64,000 nucleotides of DNA from Lamellibrachia satsuma (Eukaryota; Annelida; Polychaeta; Sabellida; Siboglinidae), in NCBI GenBank assembly GCA_033239005.1, contig BSQZ01000005.1, forward strand, positions 2,396,501 through 2,460,500. Reading direction: 5' to 3'. A program made the translations under genes and the position numbers. Position 1 is the stretch's first letter, and each line of letters opens with the position of its first letter. Positions 30,156-42,454 of this stretch are shown here, one piece after another. Below the pieces are notes generated by a model. It saw nothing but the letters and a program-made list of their open reading frames with translations. It did not search any database and had not been told where the DNA came from.

Positions 30156-31074
30156 CAAAACCCCTTACATACATAACCCGTCAAATAGTAGGATAAAACC
30201 CCTCACAGACATAACCCGTCAAATAAGACAAAACCCCTCACAGACATAACCCGTCAAACAGTAGGACAAAACCCCTCACAGAGATGACTCATCAATTAGT
30301 AGGACAAAACCCCTCACAGACATAACTCGTCAAATATTAGGACAAAACCCCTCACAGACATGACTTGTCAAATAGTAGGACAAAACCCCTCACAGACATA
30401 ACCCGTCAAACAGTAGGACAAAACCCCTCACAGACATGACTCTTCAAATAGTAGGACAAAACGCCTCACAGACATGACTCGTCAAATAGTAGGACAAAAC
30501 CCCTCACAGACATGACTCGTCAAACAGTAGGACAAAACCCCTCACAGACATGACTCGTCAAATAGCAGGACAAAACCCCTCACAGACATGACTCGTCAAA
30601 TAGTAGGACAAAACCCCTCACAGACATGACTCGTCAAATAGTAGGACAAAACCCCTCACAGACATAACCCGTCAAATAGTAGGACAAAACCTCTCACAGA
30701 CATAACACGTCAAATAGTAGGACAAAACCCCTCACAGACATGACTCGTCAAATAGTAGGACAAAACCCCTCACAGACATAACCCGTCAAATAGTAGGACA
30801 AAACCTCTCACAGACATAACACGTCAAATAGTAGGACAAAACCCCTCACAGACATGACTCATCAAATAGTAGGACAAAACCCCTCACAGATATAACCCGT
30901 CAAATAGTAGGACAAAACCTCTCACAGACATAACACGTCAAATAGTAGGACAAAACCCCTCACAGACATAACCCGTCAAATAGTAGGACAAAACCCCTCA
31001 CAGACATAACCCAACAAATAGTAGGACAAAACCCCTCACAGACATAACCATCAAGGAGCAGGACAAAACTCCTC
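30156..31074. repeat. 38-bp satellite with 114-bp higher-order period
   Basis: About 24 copies of the 38-bp unit CAAAACCCCTCACAGACAT plus RACYCGTCAAATAGTAGGA. From about 30660 to 30950 three unit variants (AACCCGTC with CCCCTC; AACACGTC with CCTCTC; GACTCGTC) recur in order, giving a 114-bp trimer period. The flanking copies are more diverged. Confidence 0.96.
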
Positions 31075-32232
31075 CATTACATCTGTTAGATTTAGAAAAC
31101 TTTATTTCACTGTTTATGGTTTGATGTTACAAATACTATATGCTAATGAAAATGGCATTACTGTTTTCATTATTATTTTGACTTTAATAGTAGTGCAATT
31201 TAAAATTATTAATTCACCTACATATTGGGAGGGGTTCATTGCGAGTACCCCAGTTAAGCAGCCATTGGAAATCGCAATTAGTCTGTAAACTGTCTTACAT
31301 ATTAGACGGGATTAACAACCATATTTAAGCGCCGAATGCTAATGCAAACTCCTATGCAAATGCCGAGTTGTATGCGACATCACAGCTTTTGTGGTCCAGT
31401 CAGGCATAAGCCAGAAAGTTGGAGTTTAAGCAGACATTCCTACGTGAAAAAAGTGCAATCGAAGCTTATATCGTACATAAATAGTTATACTAATTGAAAA
31501 GTAACTATACAGTGTAATAGTTCAACCTTTTAGGAACACAGACATGTACAGAAAGTTGAGTTTGAAATACATATCAGCAAGTTTGATGACTTTTAAAAGT
31601 CTGACCTACAATTTGCTTGTTTACAACTGCAGCGATGGCCCCTGAAATGCAGTAAGTTTTTCTTGGACTCTAGGCTTGGTCTTAATTTATTTACATAATT
31701 AGCAGTGTTGGTTCTAAATGTTATATATGTCCATGTGTCTCTATAATGGACTTTTATGTAATATTTATTACAATATAGTCATAGTCTGTGGCATAGAACC
31801 GCTCACTGTGCGATTTGCTAATGCTGTGTTGCTAGATGTCAACAAACATGAATTTGGAGTCGACGCCTGATCTTACAGTGGCGTTTGGTGCTTAAATGTG
31901 GTTGATAATCCTGTCTATTAACTCAAATCCACTCGTAAAAGCAATTTCAAAGCAAGTATGTTTGTTTTATATCCTCCTGAACTAACTTTTCAAATATGAA
32001 CTCACCTATGTTAAGTTCAAATGGCTTTCCATTCAAACAGCCATTTGAAATCATAATTAATCTCTGGAAAACATTAACCCCAAGTTCACACAAATGTGAG
32101 GGGTTTTTGCTTCCAAACACACCATAGCCTAGGCAACTGCATTGCATATCTAGATGCACAGCTATTTTGAACAATGGTGTAGGTTTGACGAAATGTTTTC
32201 ATCGTTCAATAATCGTAACTTATGTAAGTTAG
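31075..32232. other. Intergenic with a mosaic of old repeat fragments
   Basis: The segment near 31310-31335 (GATTAACAACCATATTTAAGC) is inverted and diverged at about 31888-31925. CAGCCATTGGAAATCGCAAT near 31260 is repeated in direct orientation near 32037. This suggests fragments of one dispersed family. No gene is seen. Confidence 0.4.
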
Positions 32233-32234
32233 TA

Positions 32235-33700
32235 CAGTGGAACCTCGGTTTATGGCCACCCCAGTAATACAGTCACTCTGCCGTTATGGTCACCCTGGGA
32301 CAGTCCAAAATGATATCCACAGTAAAAAATAGGACGTTAGTCCCCTAATCCGGTCACCTTGCTATTCAGGAATACGGTCAGTAACCCAGTGCAAAACGTC
32401 GAGATTGCCCGCAGAATAACCCTGCACTTACGGTCAGTCACAGCCGGGCAACCAGCTGCGGGCTGGCCCCCGTTCCATCAGTGGAAATTTCAATATGATG
32501 CCACACACTGGCATCTCCGTGTTTACACAGTGACCAATTAACTTCAGAAAACAATGCAAGAAACCAGACACCAGTCATTTTAGTGCATATATCTGCTCAC
32601 GCTCACGCAAATTCTTAGGCCTAAGCTTAGCGGTTCAGTAAATTTTATTGAAAAACACATCGCTGTCGACAGCTCGGTCATCGACGCTAACAATACAAAT
32701 AGGATACCGTGTATTACTAGGTGCCCTATTGTTTGCTTAAACGCCAGTGAGCACTTGTAGGAATAGCAGGCCCCAGAGGTGGTAAAATGTTGCAAAATAA
32801 GTGGCATAACGAACAAAATTCAATAATCCTCTGATACATAATAATAATGCACTTTATTTTCACACTCATATCCAGAGTACAACTCTGTTCAAAGGTGTTT
32901 ACAATGACTAAACGGACTAAAATGTGCATAATAAAATTAAACGTATATGTATAAGGCTTAAGCTTCGTTAAAACAAAAATGTACTAAGCAAGATAAGCTA
33001 AAGCTATCAATGTACGTACAAAAACATACGCATGAATAAATAATTAATTCATTAATAAATAATTAATAAATAATTAAAATAATTAATAAATGAATAAATA
33101 ATTAAAATAATAAACTAGTATAATAGTAGAAAATTAAGAATAATGTTAATAATACATAGCACGTGTGGTTATATAATATAGGCTCCCCAAAATAAACAGT
33201 GGCGCCTCTGGTGGATAACTCGTGTTCGATCCTAAACAGCAAATATTTAATGAGTTGTGATGTCAGCAAATAATGTATCGGGCCAACATTAATACTTATT
33301 GATATGTAACAAAACCAACCAGGAAACATCGGTCCATGTGATGTATGAATAATTGAGCACGCTAAATGCCTTATGGTGTTACGCGAAGTTACGGCCTACG
33401 AAAAAACAACATCGGGAATTTCTGTGTGTGTTTGTGAGTGTGCTTTTATTCAGAGTTTCGACTGAACAGCTGTTAAGACGTTTTTATTGCAGGTTGACAC
33501 TGACATGGGAAAGGCTTTGTGTATGTGCATTTACATACATCATAATGCAACCACCACATTACACACGACATACTTGCTCAATGTGACATTTCTCCAAGTC
33601 CCATGATGCTTCAGTGCCCACATTCACTATTAAGGTCATCTCGCTATTATGGTCACTTTGACTCAGTCCCGTAGTTGATGATAATGCCAAGGTTCCTCTG
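32235..33700. mobile_element. Non-autonomous pogo/Tigger-like DNA transposon, with TA duplications
   Basis: Left terminus CAGTGGAACCTCGGTTTA at 32235. The right terminus at 33700 reads, on the opposite strand, CAGAGGAACCTTGGCATTA. TA flanks both ends (32233-32234 and 33701-33702). The CAGTGGAACCTCGGTT-type end is typical of Tigger/pogo elements of the Tc1/mariner superfamily. Subterminal GGTCACC/GGTCACT motifs recur at both ends. The 1466 bp contain no DDE transposase or CENP-B-type helix-turn-helix frame, and part of the interior is (AATAAATAATTA)n. Confidence 0.85.
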
Positions 33701-33702
33701 TA

Positions 33703-33964
33703 CTGGGTATTTCATTCAATACAACGTTTATAACAATTTGATGAAATAACTTGGTAATTTAGAATAACGATCGATTTTTTTCAATATGACATGTTCTATC
33801 ATAATTATGACCTATATGCTATATAGAAAATGTTACACCAATTGGTATTATCTAATTATAAGTTTTTATATTTGTAGGGCTACAATGCTGGGATGAAAGT
33901 GATTTCCAAACAAAAAGTGATTATTTTAGGCTCTTTTGCAACATCAGGTACGATTGTAAAGGAA
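33703..33964. other. Intergenic; no gene seen
   Basis: Short AT-rich stretch between the Tigger element and the protein-like pieces at about 34 kb. Nothing is recognised. Confidence 0.5.
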
Positions 33965-33965
33965 A

Positions 33966-34359
33966 GTGGTGTTAAACTATTTCTTAATGGCTAAAAAAAG
34001 TGCGTGTTGGTCCACTGTATATCGCCAGGCAAAAAGAAAAGCTGAGGAGCTGATAAAAGCAGTTATAGAAAGAGAGTTTGATATAGTGTCAGACGAAGAA
34101 CATATGGATATAAGAAACACAGGTGTCACTGAAGATACTTATACAGGTAAATCTTGACAATCACGCAAGTGCTGATGTGTCTCGGCATTCGGATAGAGAA
34201 AACCACTCTGATGAAAATTACCAGAATGAAGAAATGGTTGAGGGTAGTGATGGAGATTCTCACCTAACACTGATCTCCTCACCTCACACTGAAGTTTTTT
34301 TATCCCAAGGATGTATGTGGGAGGAGACAGGCAATGCCATGTTACCACTCAGGCTGTAA
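33966..34359 (+). pseudogene. N-terminal piece of a transposon-associated protein, possibly spliced
   Basis: The frame contains WSTVYRQAKRKAEELIKAV then DEEHMDIRN, ending at a donor CAG/GTAAAT (34146/34147). The downstream acidic Ser/Asn-rich stretch, HASADVSRHSDRENHSDENY, is in another frame, so either the donor is used or a frameshift occurred. A basic TVYRQ-KRKxxE start followed by an acidic Ser/Asp tail is familiar from large repeated protein families in invertebrate genomes (inference). It may belong with the piece at 34921-35037. Confidence 0.35.
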
Positions 34360-34920
34360 CATGTGTCTCTTTTTACATTTAAAAGTCAAGACATTTTCTG
34401 GACAGTGCTGGTACCATCCCTATACATCAAGCAGACATTAAAATAAAAAGGTTCTGAAATTCCCATTTTGTCCCAGTTTAAATAACTTCCAAGATGAAAG
34501 CTATATGGGTAATGCCAATTAACAAAGCATATTGTGTAAGATTGTCTGTTGGGATGTTGGTCACATAAGGTTACATGTCAGTACAACACTCACAACTATG
34601 ATATATTGTCAAAATTATCCTCTTGAGACTTTGGTTGATACTACTGTAAGGGGAAAGACCACGATAAAGAACTGTAGATGGAGCCAACGTTTTGTTTGTA
34701 CAAACTGGCGACATCGCACTACATTACTCTGGTTATCTTTTAAAAGTACATTGAGCATACAGCTGAGAAACAAGTATTCTCAACAGGTGGCAGGCTTGCC
34801 CTTATAGGTGCAGAGTAGATTTAGGATATAATTTTTTTTAAAGAAAAATTACCAGGTTGATAAATAGCATATTTTGTTTGATCGAAGTTGTTTACGTGCA
34901 TGACATCTTCACTCATGCAG

Positions 34921-35037
34921 ACATATCTGCTCAAAGGCATTGGAGGCAAGAACCCAGACAGAGATGTTATCAATATGATGAAGTATCTCATGACGACAGA
35001 TTTATCATTGTGCTACATGTGGAAAGGCCACATGTAG
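34921..35037 (+). pseudogene. DUF4806-like C-terminal exon fragment
   Basis: After an acceptor CTCATGCAG (34912-34920), the frame reads LLKGIGGKNPDRDVINMMKY and MTTDLSLCYMWKG, then stops (TAG, 35035-35037). The pattern G-G-x(n)-MK-x-MT-x-L-x-x-Y-x-WKG resembles DUF4806-type sequences, which are often repetitive in animals. The stop lies inside a perfect 12-bp inverted repeat (35011-35022 and 35028-35039) that may have broken the frame. Assignment is by motif memory only. Confidence 0.35.
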
Positions 35038-35259
35038 CATGTAGGCGTTTTCAAATCAGGTCATCCTAAGAGTCATTAAAGGTGAAATGTTTTGAAGGAT
35101 CCTAAAATAATTCTGTGTAATTCTTATCTTAGATGCATTCGTGAACCACAAATCTGTTACATCTGCCATCGTTTACTGAAACTTCTTGTTTTGCCAATGT
35201 AAAAGGGACCCAAACAGTGTAAAGCTACTGTTAGGTATAAATTATTATATATTTATATA

Positions 35260-35633
35260 CAGGGTTGTTTGATTTAAATCATTTGATTTAAATCATTGAT
35301 TTAAATCGCTCAAAAAAAAATCATTGATTTATGATTTTTTTTTTATTTTTTCCAGTTTTTTAATCGCTGATTTATATGAATTTAACACAAATAATTGTTT
35401 ACAAGCATCGAGATCAACAAAGTTTTGTGTGTTTTTTAATACAAAAGCACAAAGTGCGCACACTTGTATAGCTGTATTGACACCAGATAGCCTGATAGTA
35501 AAATGTTTTGTGACATTGTGTATATCAGATTTCAAAAAATCAAATAAATAAACAAAATCAAATAAAAAAAATCCGATTTAAATAAAAAAAATCAAATTTT
35601 TTTGATTAAAAAAAATCATGATTTTTTTCAACC
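35260..35633. mobile_element. MITE with GATTTAAATC-rich inverted ends
   Basis: Left end CAGGGTTGTTTGATTTAAAT; the right end, complemented, starts GGTTGAAAAAAATCATGATT. The inner ends repeat GATTTAAATC and its variants. At ~374 bp with no coding capacity this is a miniature inverted-repeat element. A CAGGGTTG end suggests hAT relationship, but I could not define an 8-bp target duplication with confidence. Confidence 0.65.
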
Positions 35634-37186
35634 GTTTTTATATATATATATGTGTGTGTGTGTTTAAATGCATGTTAGATATTCTAAATTACATGCATAT
35701 TTCTTTTTCTGACAATTTTAAGAAGAATGTTTAATATATCCATCCTTATTGCAGCTGCAGCGAAGAAATGGGACGTCACTGACTACAGGACAAACAGCGG
35801 ATTAAAACATGGTTGGCCGGATGGGTAGACAGAGACGGGGGACGAAAACAGAACTGAAAAAAGAAAGGTACAGTGCACTCCCTGTGGTTATATAAATATT
35901 TTGTTATGCTCCTTAGCTTAGGGGGAAGGTGTGGGCATGTCCACACAACCCGTTATTGACCACACCATGTGGTTTGTGGTTTCAGAACAGTGTTATATAA
36001 TAACACTTAACATGCACAACAAATGTCTGAAATCAGGGTTTGATTTCATTACCATATGAAAGAAATTATAAAATAAAATGTTTAAATGGAAAAAATAATG
36101 TAATTTTACATTTGTGCAGAAACATGTCACACCAACAACAATATGTGCACACAGATGTACGGATGTTATTGTAAATTGTATTTTAGTGTTGTTGTCATGA
36201 GGATATAATTGAAATAAACCTCGCTATCATAAACCGGGTTTAAAAACAAATTTTCCTTTGCCAACTGCTAGCTTGGAGCTTATCCGCAATTCTCAAGTTG
36301 GAATGTTTAATTGTCACCACCCATCAGATCGCGAAGTTGTTCATCGGGGCTGATGTCAATCACAATTACAATTTTGAATGACAATCATTGTTGCATGGTT
36401 TTGTCGGCTTCTGTGATGTGGGCATTGCCCCATTTATCTGATCTTTTATCCAGGATGGGATTAATTACTAGCGTAATTTGCATTCTGCACTCAATGACTT
36501 CATTTCCACAGCCTAAGATACACGATGCATAATAGTGCATATATCTGCTCACATCTTAATGCCCCACTACCCCCACGTAATGGGACGTAACCACACAGGT
36601 TACATTTTGCTAAACATACTTTTTCTTATTGCAGTTGTAGTGTGGTAACTGGTTGTTGTGAACGAATACATTTATACTAGTTATCAAGGCAAAATTATAC
36701 CCTTTTGGCATACCGTTATACCAATATTGGCCCAATCGAGTCTTACTAGCTGTGCAGCGAGGTTGGTGTTACTAGTAATAATAATAGAAGAAGAGCCAAC
36801 ACATGAAGGTTCATGAAAAAGTAACTTGAAACTTTATTTTAAATATGTGGACATGGAAGTATTGTTTGAAGCATCTTAAGACTAAGTACATGCATGCAAA
36901 TACATCTAATATGAACAAATATGATTACAATCAAACTCAAATGCTTGACACTAAAAATAAAGCAATAAAAATAGAAGATATAGCACTCAGTAATACAATT
37001 CATTTTGAAAATATTATATTGAAACATTACTTCTTTGATAAAACAGCAATCATCCAGATTCAGTACTGCATGTTGGACAAAAAATGATATGAATTAACTA
37101 GACTGAGCACAGCCTAATCGTTCGTGGTTTGCCGTTTGAGTTGAGGAACCGGGAAACTGCTGTCGATAGTAGGGCCTACACGCCAG
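35634..37186. other. Intergenic; one possible exon, otherwise no gene
   Basis: A possible exon lies at about 35756-35868: acceptor TCCTTATTGCAG and donor AAAG/GTACAG. It reads KKWDVTDYRTNSGLKHGWPD in one frame before a TAG. A 20-bp match to the Tigger interior, TAGTGCATATATCTGCTCAC, is near 36533. The rest is AT-rich without features. Confidence 0.35.
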
Positions 37187-37411
37187 TTATGCATGTGAAT
37201 CGGAGTCCGAATCAGACTCGATTCCGAAATCTACCGCAATCACGCTTGGCCACTGCAGAGTGCCAGCGGTGGGCGACAATTGATTGTCATGAACTTTGAC
37301 GTTGACATGTTGCATCTTTTCACTTGCTTTGCAGGTGTTATTTTGAACTCGCACCACGACATCCGGGTCACGAGATTGTTTCTTCAAATAAGAGCGCCAA
37401 TGGATAGGCAC
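37187..37411 (-). other. Unidentified protein-like open frame
   Basis: A 74-codon minus-strand frame containing HWRSYLKKQSRDPDVVVRV and an acidic C-terminus ESDSDSDSHA. Locally higher GC than its surroundings and balanced codons suggest a genuine coding fragment, perhaps of a mobile element. No family is recognised. Confidence 0.25.
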
Positions 37412-38175
37412 TGAGAAAGGCCATAGAAACGCTTTTCCCGACCAATGACGATTACAATAACATGATTACAATATATAGAGATCAATCGCAGTATAATTTT
37501 TTTCCAACGATGTCAAGGTTAAAATATATAATCTTATAGATTGGAGGTATTTGCTATTCTGCCATCGACAACATTTGTCGAATCATGACCGTGTACGCTA
37601 AGAGTCACTAAGACAGTTCAAACAGTTTTATTATGAAAAAATCTCACCTTGTAAAAAGAAAAACCCATCTTATTTTCATTTTACCCTTCGTTGTAAGACA
37701 TTTGCCTGTCTTCAAGACGGGCAGATGGGTACCTGGCTAAGGGCCTGATGCCCTACCTTCCCCTACTCATTCAACAGTTGAGAGTCCCAGACATGGGGCC
37801 GAGTACATTTTCATGAGTAAAGTACAAGTCCGAGTACATCTTGTATGATACTGTAGTAAAATAAATTAGAATAAAATGTATATATATATAAATACACACA
37901 TGAATTAAAAGCATACAATTGATCAATCCAATGTTTAATCATTGGACTTCGATAATAAATAAAAGTGTAAAAACAATTCACAAAAAGTAGATTATCTGAC
38001 ATTTCTAACTGGCATAAAAGGCTAAATATTGACGAGCGAATGCGTTCATTAGAGGATTTTTCATGATTAATAGCGAACAGATGACTTGCACTACAATGGG
38101 GTGACAAGTTATGTAAAATTCTAAAACTGTTGTTATAAGCAACAGTAGGGGAAGGCAGTGTTAGTTGGAATCACG
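37412..38175. other. Intergenic; no gene seen
   Basis: An imperfect hairpin, GCCTGTCTTCAAGACGGGC, lies at about 37705. A SINE-like GGGTACCTGGC word follows. Nothing else is supported. Confidence 0.4.
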
Positions 38176-38940
38176 GACAGTTGCTCACCAGACAGTTGCT
38201 CACCAGACAGTTGCTCACCGGACAGTTGCTCACCAGACAGTTGCTCACCAGACAGTTGCTCACTGGACAGTTGCTCACTGGACAGTTGCTCACCAGACAG
38301 TTGCTCACTGGACAGTTGCTCACTGGACAGTTGCTCACCAGACAGTTGCTCACCAGACAGTTGCTCTCCGGACAGTTGCTCACCAGACAGTTGCTCACCA
38401 GACAGTTGCTCACCGGAAAGTTGCTCACCGGACAGTTGCTCACCGGACAGTTGCTCACCGGACAGTTGCTCACCGGACAGTTGCTCACCGGACAGTTGCT
38501 CACCAGACAGTTGCTCACCGGACAGTTGCTCACCGGACAGTTGCTCACCGGACAGTTGCTCACCGGACAGTTGCTCACCAGACAGTTGCTCACCAGACAG
38601 TTGCTCACCGGACAGTTGCTCACCGGACAGTTGCTCTCCGGACAGTTGCTCACCGGACAGTTGCTCACCGGACAGTTGCTCACCAGACAGTTGCTCACCA
38701 GACAGTTGCTCACCGGACAGTTGCTCACCGGACAGTTGCTCACCAGACAGTTGCTCACCGGACAGTTGCTCACCGGATAGTTGCTCACCAGACAGTTGCT
38801 CACCAGACAGTTGCTCACCGGACAGTTGCTCACCGGACAGTTGCTCTCCGGACAGTTGCTCACCGGACAGTTGCTCACTGGACAGTTGCTCACCAGACAG
38901 TTGCTCACCAGACAGTTGCTCACCAGACAGTTGCTCACCA
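38176..38940. repeat. 15-bp minisatellite, 51 units with no indels
   Basis: Exactly 765 bp of GACAGTTGCTCACCR, 51 units in perfect 15-bp register. The last base and a few others vary (A, G or T; CACTG and CTCCG variants). Because 15 is divisible by 3, frames on both strands stay open: Asp-Ser-Cys-Ser-Pro on +, Gly-Glu-Gln-Leu-Ser on -. The frames end soon after the array, and there are no splice or promoter signals, so I do not call a gene. Confidence 0.98.
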
Positions 38941-41694
38941 AGGAAATGAAAAAGCGAAAAGTTGCTCACCCTGTGTTAATGTTATTTGATGTAAAAAAAA
39001 ATTAACAAGTAGGAATTGCAGAAAGAGAATTTATTGAGGGAACTAACGTAAAAATTTCCCTTCCCCTACAAAATGACAATAAATAAAATAAGTGACAGTA
39101 TAAACAACTTAATTCAACGATCCTTTCGTTTCTGTTACTATTAAAACGACCACCAAGAGGTATCAAATTTCTCCTCATATATAATAATAATAATATATCT
39201 ACATATAATTTTTTTCCAGTTTTAAATATATATTTAGCTGAATCCACCAGCCAGCCAGCCACCAGTATCCAAATGAAGCCATTCCTACCATTGGGAGACA
39301 GGTCACACAAGACCATTATACCAGTTTACGGAAGCCATTACCAGTGATGCACACTGAAAATAGAAGTGGTAGGACAAAATGTCCTGAATCTCTGAAATCA
39401 ATAGGACACAACGTTCTGAATTCACAAAAACAATAGGACATTCTACCATGACAGATGCTCATTGATTTTGGTTGCACTTTGAGACTTGAGCAGTAGTAGT
39501 AACTAGTTCAGCATACAGCGTGCAATTCAGTGTAGTTATTAAGAACAATACTAATTAAAATGAAAAGTTATGCAGTTATTAGGTGACAAACTATTCTTCA
39601 TTCACATACAATGACATATTGCAATCAGCACCACGTTTAATGGTTTGGCACATTGGTAACAAATTAGATACTAAAACAGAGAAGCACCAAAAATTTAGTA
39701 CCAAGAATGAATTTAAAAAATATTGGCTACTTCAGGTAGGCACTTCAAAACAAAATTAAATGTCATGATAGAACATTAGTAATTGGTTTAACAATCGTTT
39801 GATCAATAAACTGTGCATTGCTACAGTATTCATTGATCTTCTTGATGTTGGCTGGAGAACCAAGTAAAGAGTTAAGTAGGGACTGGTAATGGTGAAGCCA
39901 CAGTCATATATTCTTTACATTTTCCGCACCTGAAGCACCAACAACATTGCTAGGATTTGGCAACCTGGCATTATTCATGTTTTATGTCCTTCCATAATTT
40001 TTTTAAGTAATTATTGTATAGTTTACAAGCAAGTCAATCAAGCAAGATCAATATCCCCTTTGTACTTTAACCACACTGCAAATTGGCACCACACAATACT
40101 TGTGCAGGCTGTCTGACTTGAGTCATCAAACTTCAGGAGAAGACTCAGCTAGCAGTACTTAGCACTATCACTTGTGAGAGCAACAAAGGCATTTTATGGC
40201 AAACTGATGAATGACCCTTTCATTATGGCTTACTGGACTTCCTGGCTTAATTAAACAAACACAAGGATTATGGCCTGGACTGGTAACTAGTACAACTATG
40301 GATATGAACTAGGGGTTTCTGACTGGGAAAAGGATCAAAAGATGCTGCCTCTTGAAGTGAAGCCTTTGTGGCTTCAGTGCATTCAATGTGCAGAAAAGTG
40401 ATCCACAGTGTGAAGTTGTGAAAACTCATCAATACCAAGTAAAAATTAAACCACAGCTACTAAATGTAACAATAATAATTATTACAAATCAGGGACTATT
40501 ACATTGCAATTAATATCATGGTTATTGCAATAGAATTGACATAATAAAAGTGTTTTTAATTATCCTGTATTGGAAAACATATAACTCAGCTGAGATGCAT
40601 GCAAGAACATAATTAATTTTTTTATTTGATTAATATGCAGGTAATACAATTTGCTACCATACTTTTTGAAATTATTGTTGTAGATGTTAATGATTTGATA
40701 AAATAAGAAGTTAAATAATTTACACAATATCATACTGAAAACGTACTCAGATGTACTCAGAGATTTTTCCGGCTATTTCTGTTTTTTTTTCAGGGTCGAA
40801 AATATCGTTTTTGTGATTTGTGTGAATCTGGTTTAAAAATTTGGGGAGGGGGTATAGGGTGATCGTATTTTTCGTTTGCGGTTCGTGTTTTTGCTGGAGA
40901 ACTCTACCCATGTGTTATTTCCCACTGACATCAACAAACATTTCTCCTACTATTTTCGATATGATCACTGTGATTGGATGAATATGCAGTGTGTTGGCCT
41001 TCTCCATCAATGGGATCATTTGAAAGAAACAAGACTTGCATCTGCGCATCTTGCCAATGGCCACCAAATGAACAGGAAAGGTATAAATGACTTCAGTTGA
41101 AAATCCGGTTCACATATTCGCCGTTGAAAACTATCCACTGTTAAAACCACACAAATGGCTAATAAAATATAATCGTTTTATCAATTTCATGAATATTTTC
41201 TTGCCCCATCTATTAATTTGGTCAGAAATCGATTTAAAAAATTGGTTATTTTTCATTATCCATGTATCCAATCGGGGGTCAAAAATTCTAATTAGAGCCT
41301 ACGTTGACTTTTCCTCAGTTTTTCTCTCAATTTGTGATGACACATCAGATTCAGAGTCTAATTTATATCTGAAGTTGTTTTCATATGTGTACCACCCATT
41401 AACTAATTAAGAGGGCAATGCTAGAAGTCAAATTTTTAACTCTTTTACGAGTGTTTAGTGGGCATCAGGCGATAATATGCGCTCATTTTATAGCTCGTAT
41501 TTTGAATGGGGGAGTGGTGATAGGATGAGTTAAATATCATTCACACCAAATCAGAGTATTACTTTATTGGGGACAGGCTAATAAAAAAATTGATCTGGCA
41601 AAATGTTTTCAATTAAAGCTAGAATCTACATATGAAGACTTAAGAATTTAGATTCTATTAAAATATAAAAATTCCACGTGTAGTGGAACCCAAC
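38941..41694. other. Intergenic, gene-free 2.75 kb
   Basis: AT-rich with random-looking open frames. A short CAGCCAGCCAGCCACCAG run is at about 39249. The frame at 40876-41100 is not convincing. No repeat family is recognised. Confidence 0.5.
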
Positions 41695-42255
41695 CAGACA
41701 TGCCAAGTCTACCGGTTTTCCCGATAGACTACCGGTTTTTCACCTCTTCTACCGGTCTACCGGTTGGCAGAACATTTCTACCGTTTTTTGCGATTTTGGG
41801 GGGAAAAAATTTTCTTTAATTTTATCGGTAAAATCGGCACCGTTGAGCGAAAATCTCGACTTTCCGGTAGATCCCATTTGAATCTGAATCTCAGCCTCGA
41901 TTCCGGCGACCAATGATATCGCAGCTACACGCCCTCTTTATCTCTGCTATATAATTATAGCGAGTATAACTCCCCACCAGAACAGTTAAAATTTTTCATT
42001 CGCTTGAGTTATTTCTATCTACAATTTTTAATCATTGATCGCTAGCTTCTCCACATGGCACGATGAAGCGCGCCTCGGCGGCTAAGGCTAAGCCGTAGTC
42101 ACCACCTAAGAAGGCGAAGTATGCCAACGCTCTCAAGGTTGCCTTCGAGGCCGATTTTCCGTGATTCAGAAAAAGTTCACGATCGACGAACCATGCATTT
42201 TGTCGTTCGTGCAATCGGCACTTTTCCATTGCACCTGTCCATTTAGGCAATTTAT
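41695..42255 (+). mobile_element. hAT-like transposon 5' end with broken zinc-finger frame
   Basis: Begins CAGACATGCCAAGTCTACCG with repeated CTACCGG words (41695-41765), a terminus style I associate with hAT elements. A frame from ATG 42063 reads MKRASAAKAKP, stop (42096-42098), PPKKAKYANALKVAFEADFP, stop (42162-42164), then NHAFCRSCNRHFSIA, a C-x2-C BED-like zinc-finger start typical of hAT transposase N-termini. The two nonsense codons and absent remainder mark a dead 5' fragment. Confidence 0.55.
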
Positions 42256-42454
42256 TATGATTACTGAATGTACATTATTACTTAGTAGTCTTTATAAAAA
42301 AATGGTTGACTGTTAGTGTTATACACTGCTTATGGAGTAACGAGGAATGCACTAATGTAATGGCGGATTGGCGGTTACGCCTACGAATTTGTTTTGCCTT
42401 GAACTTGGCCACTGGAATTTCACCCGCACCCTTGGTACCGGGTACTTGGTACTC

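Noticed and set aside
38133..38969. Long open frames (up to 278 codons) of GEQLS or DSCSP repeats
   Set aside because: They exist in several frames on both strands only because the 15-bp period is divisible by three. No splice, promoter or non-repetitive coding context.
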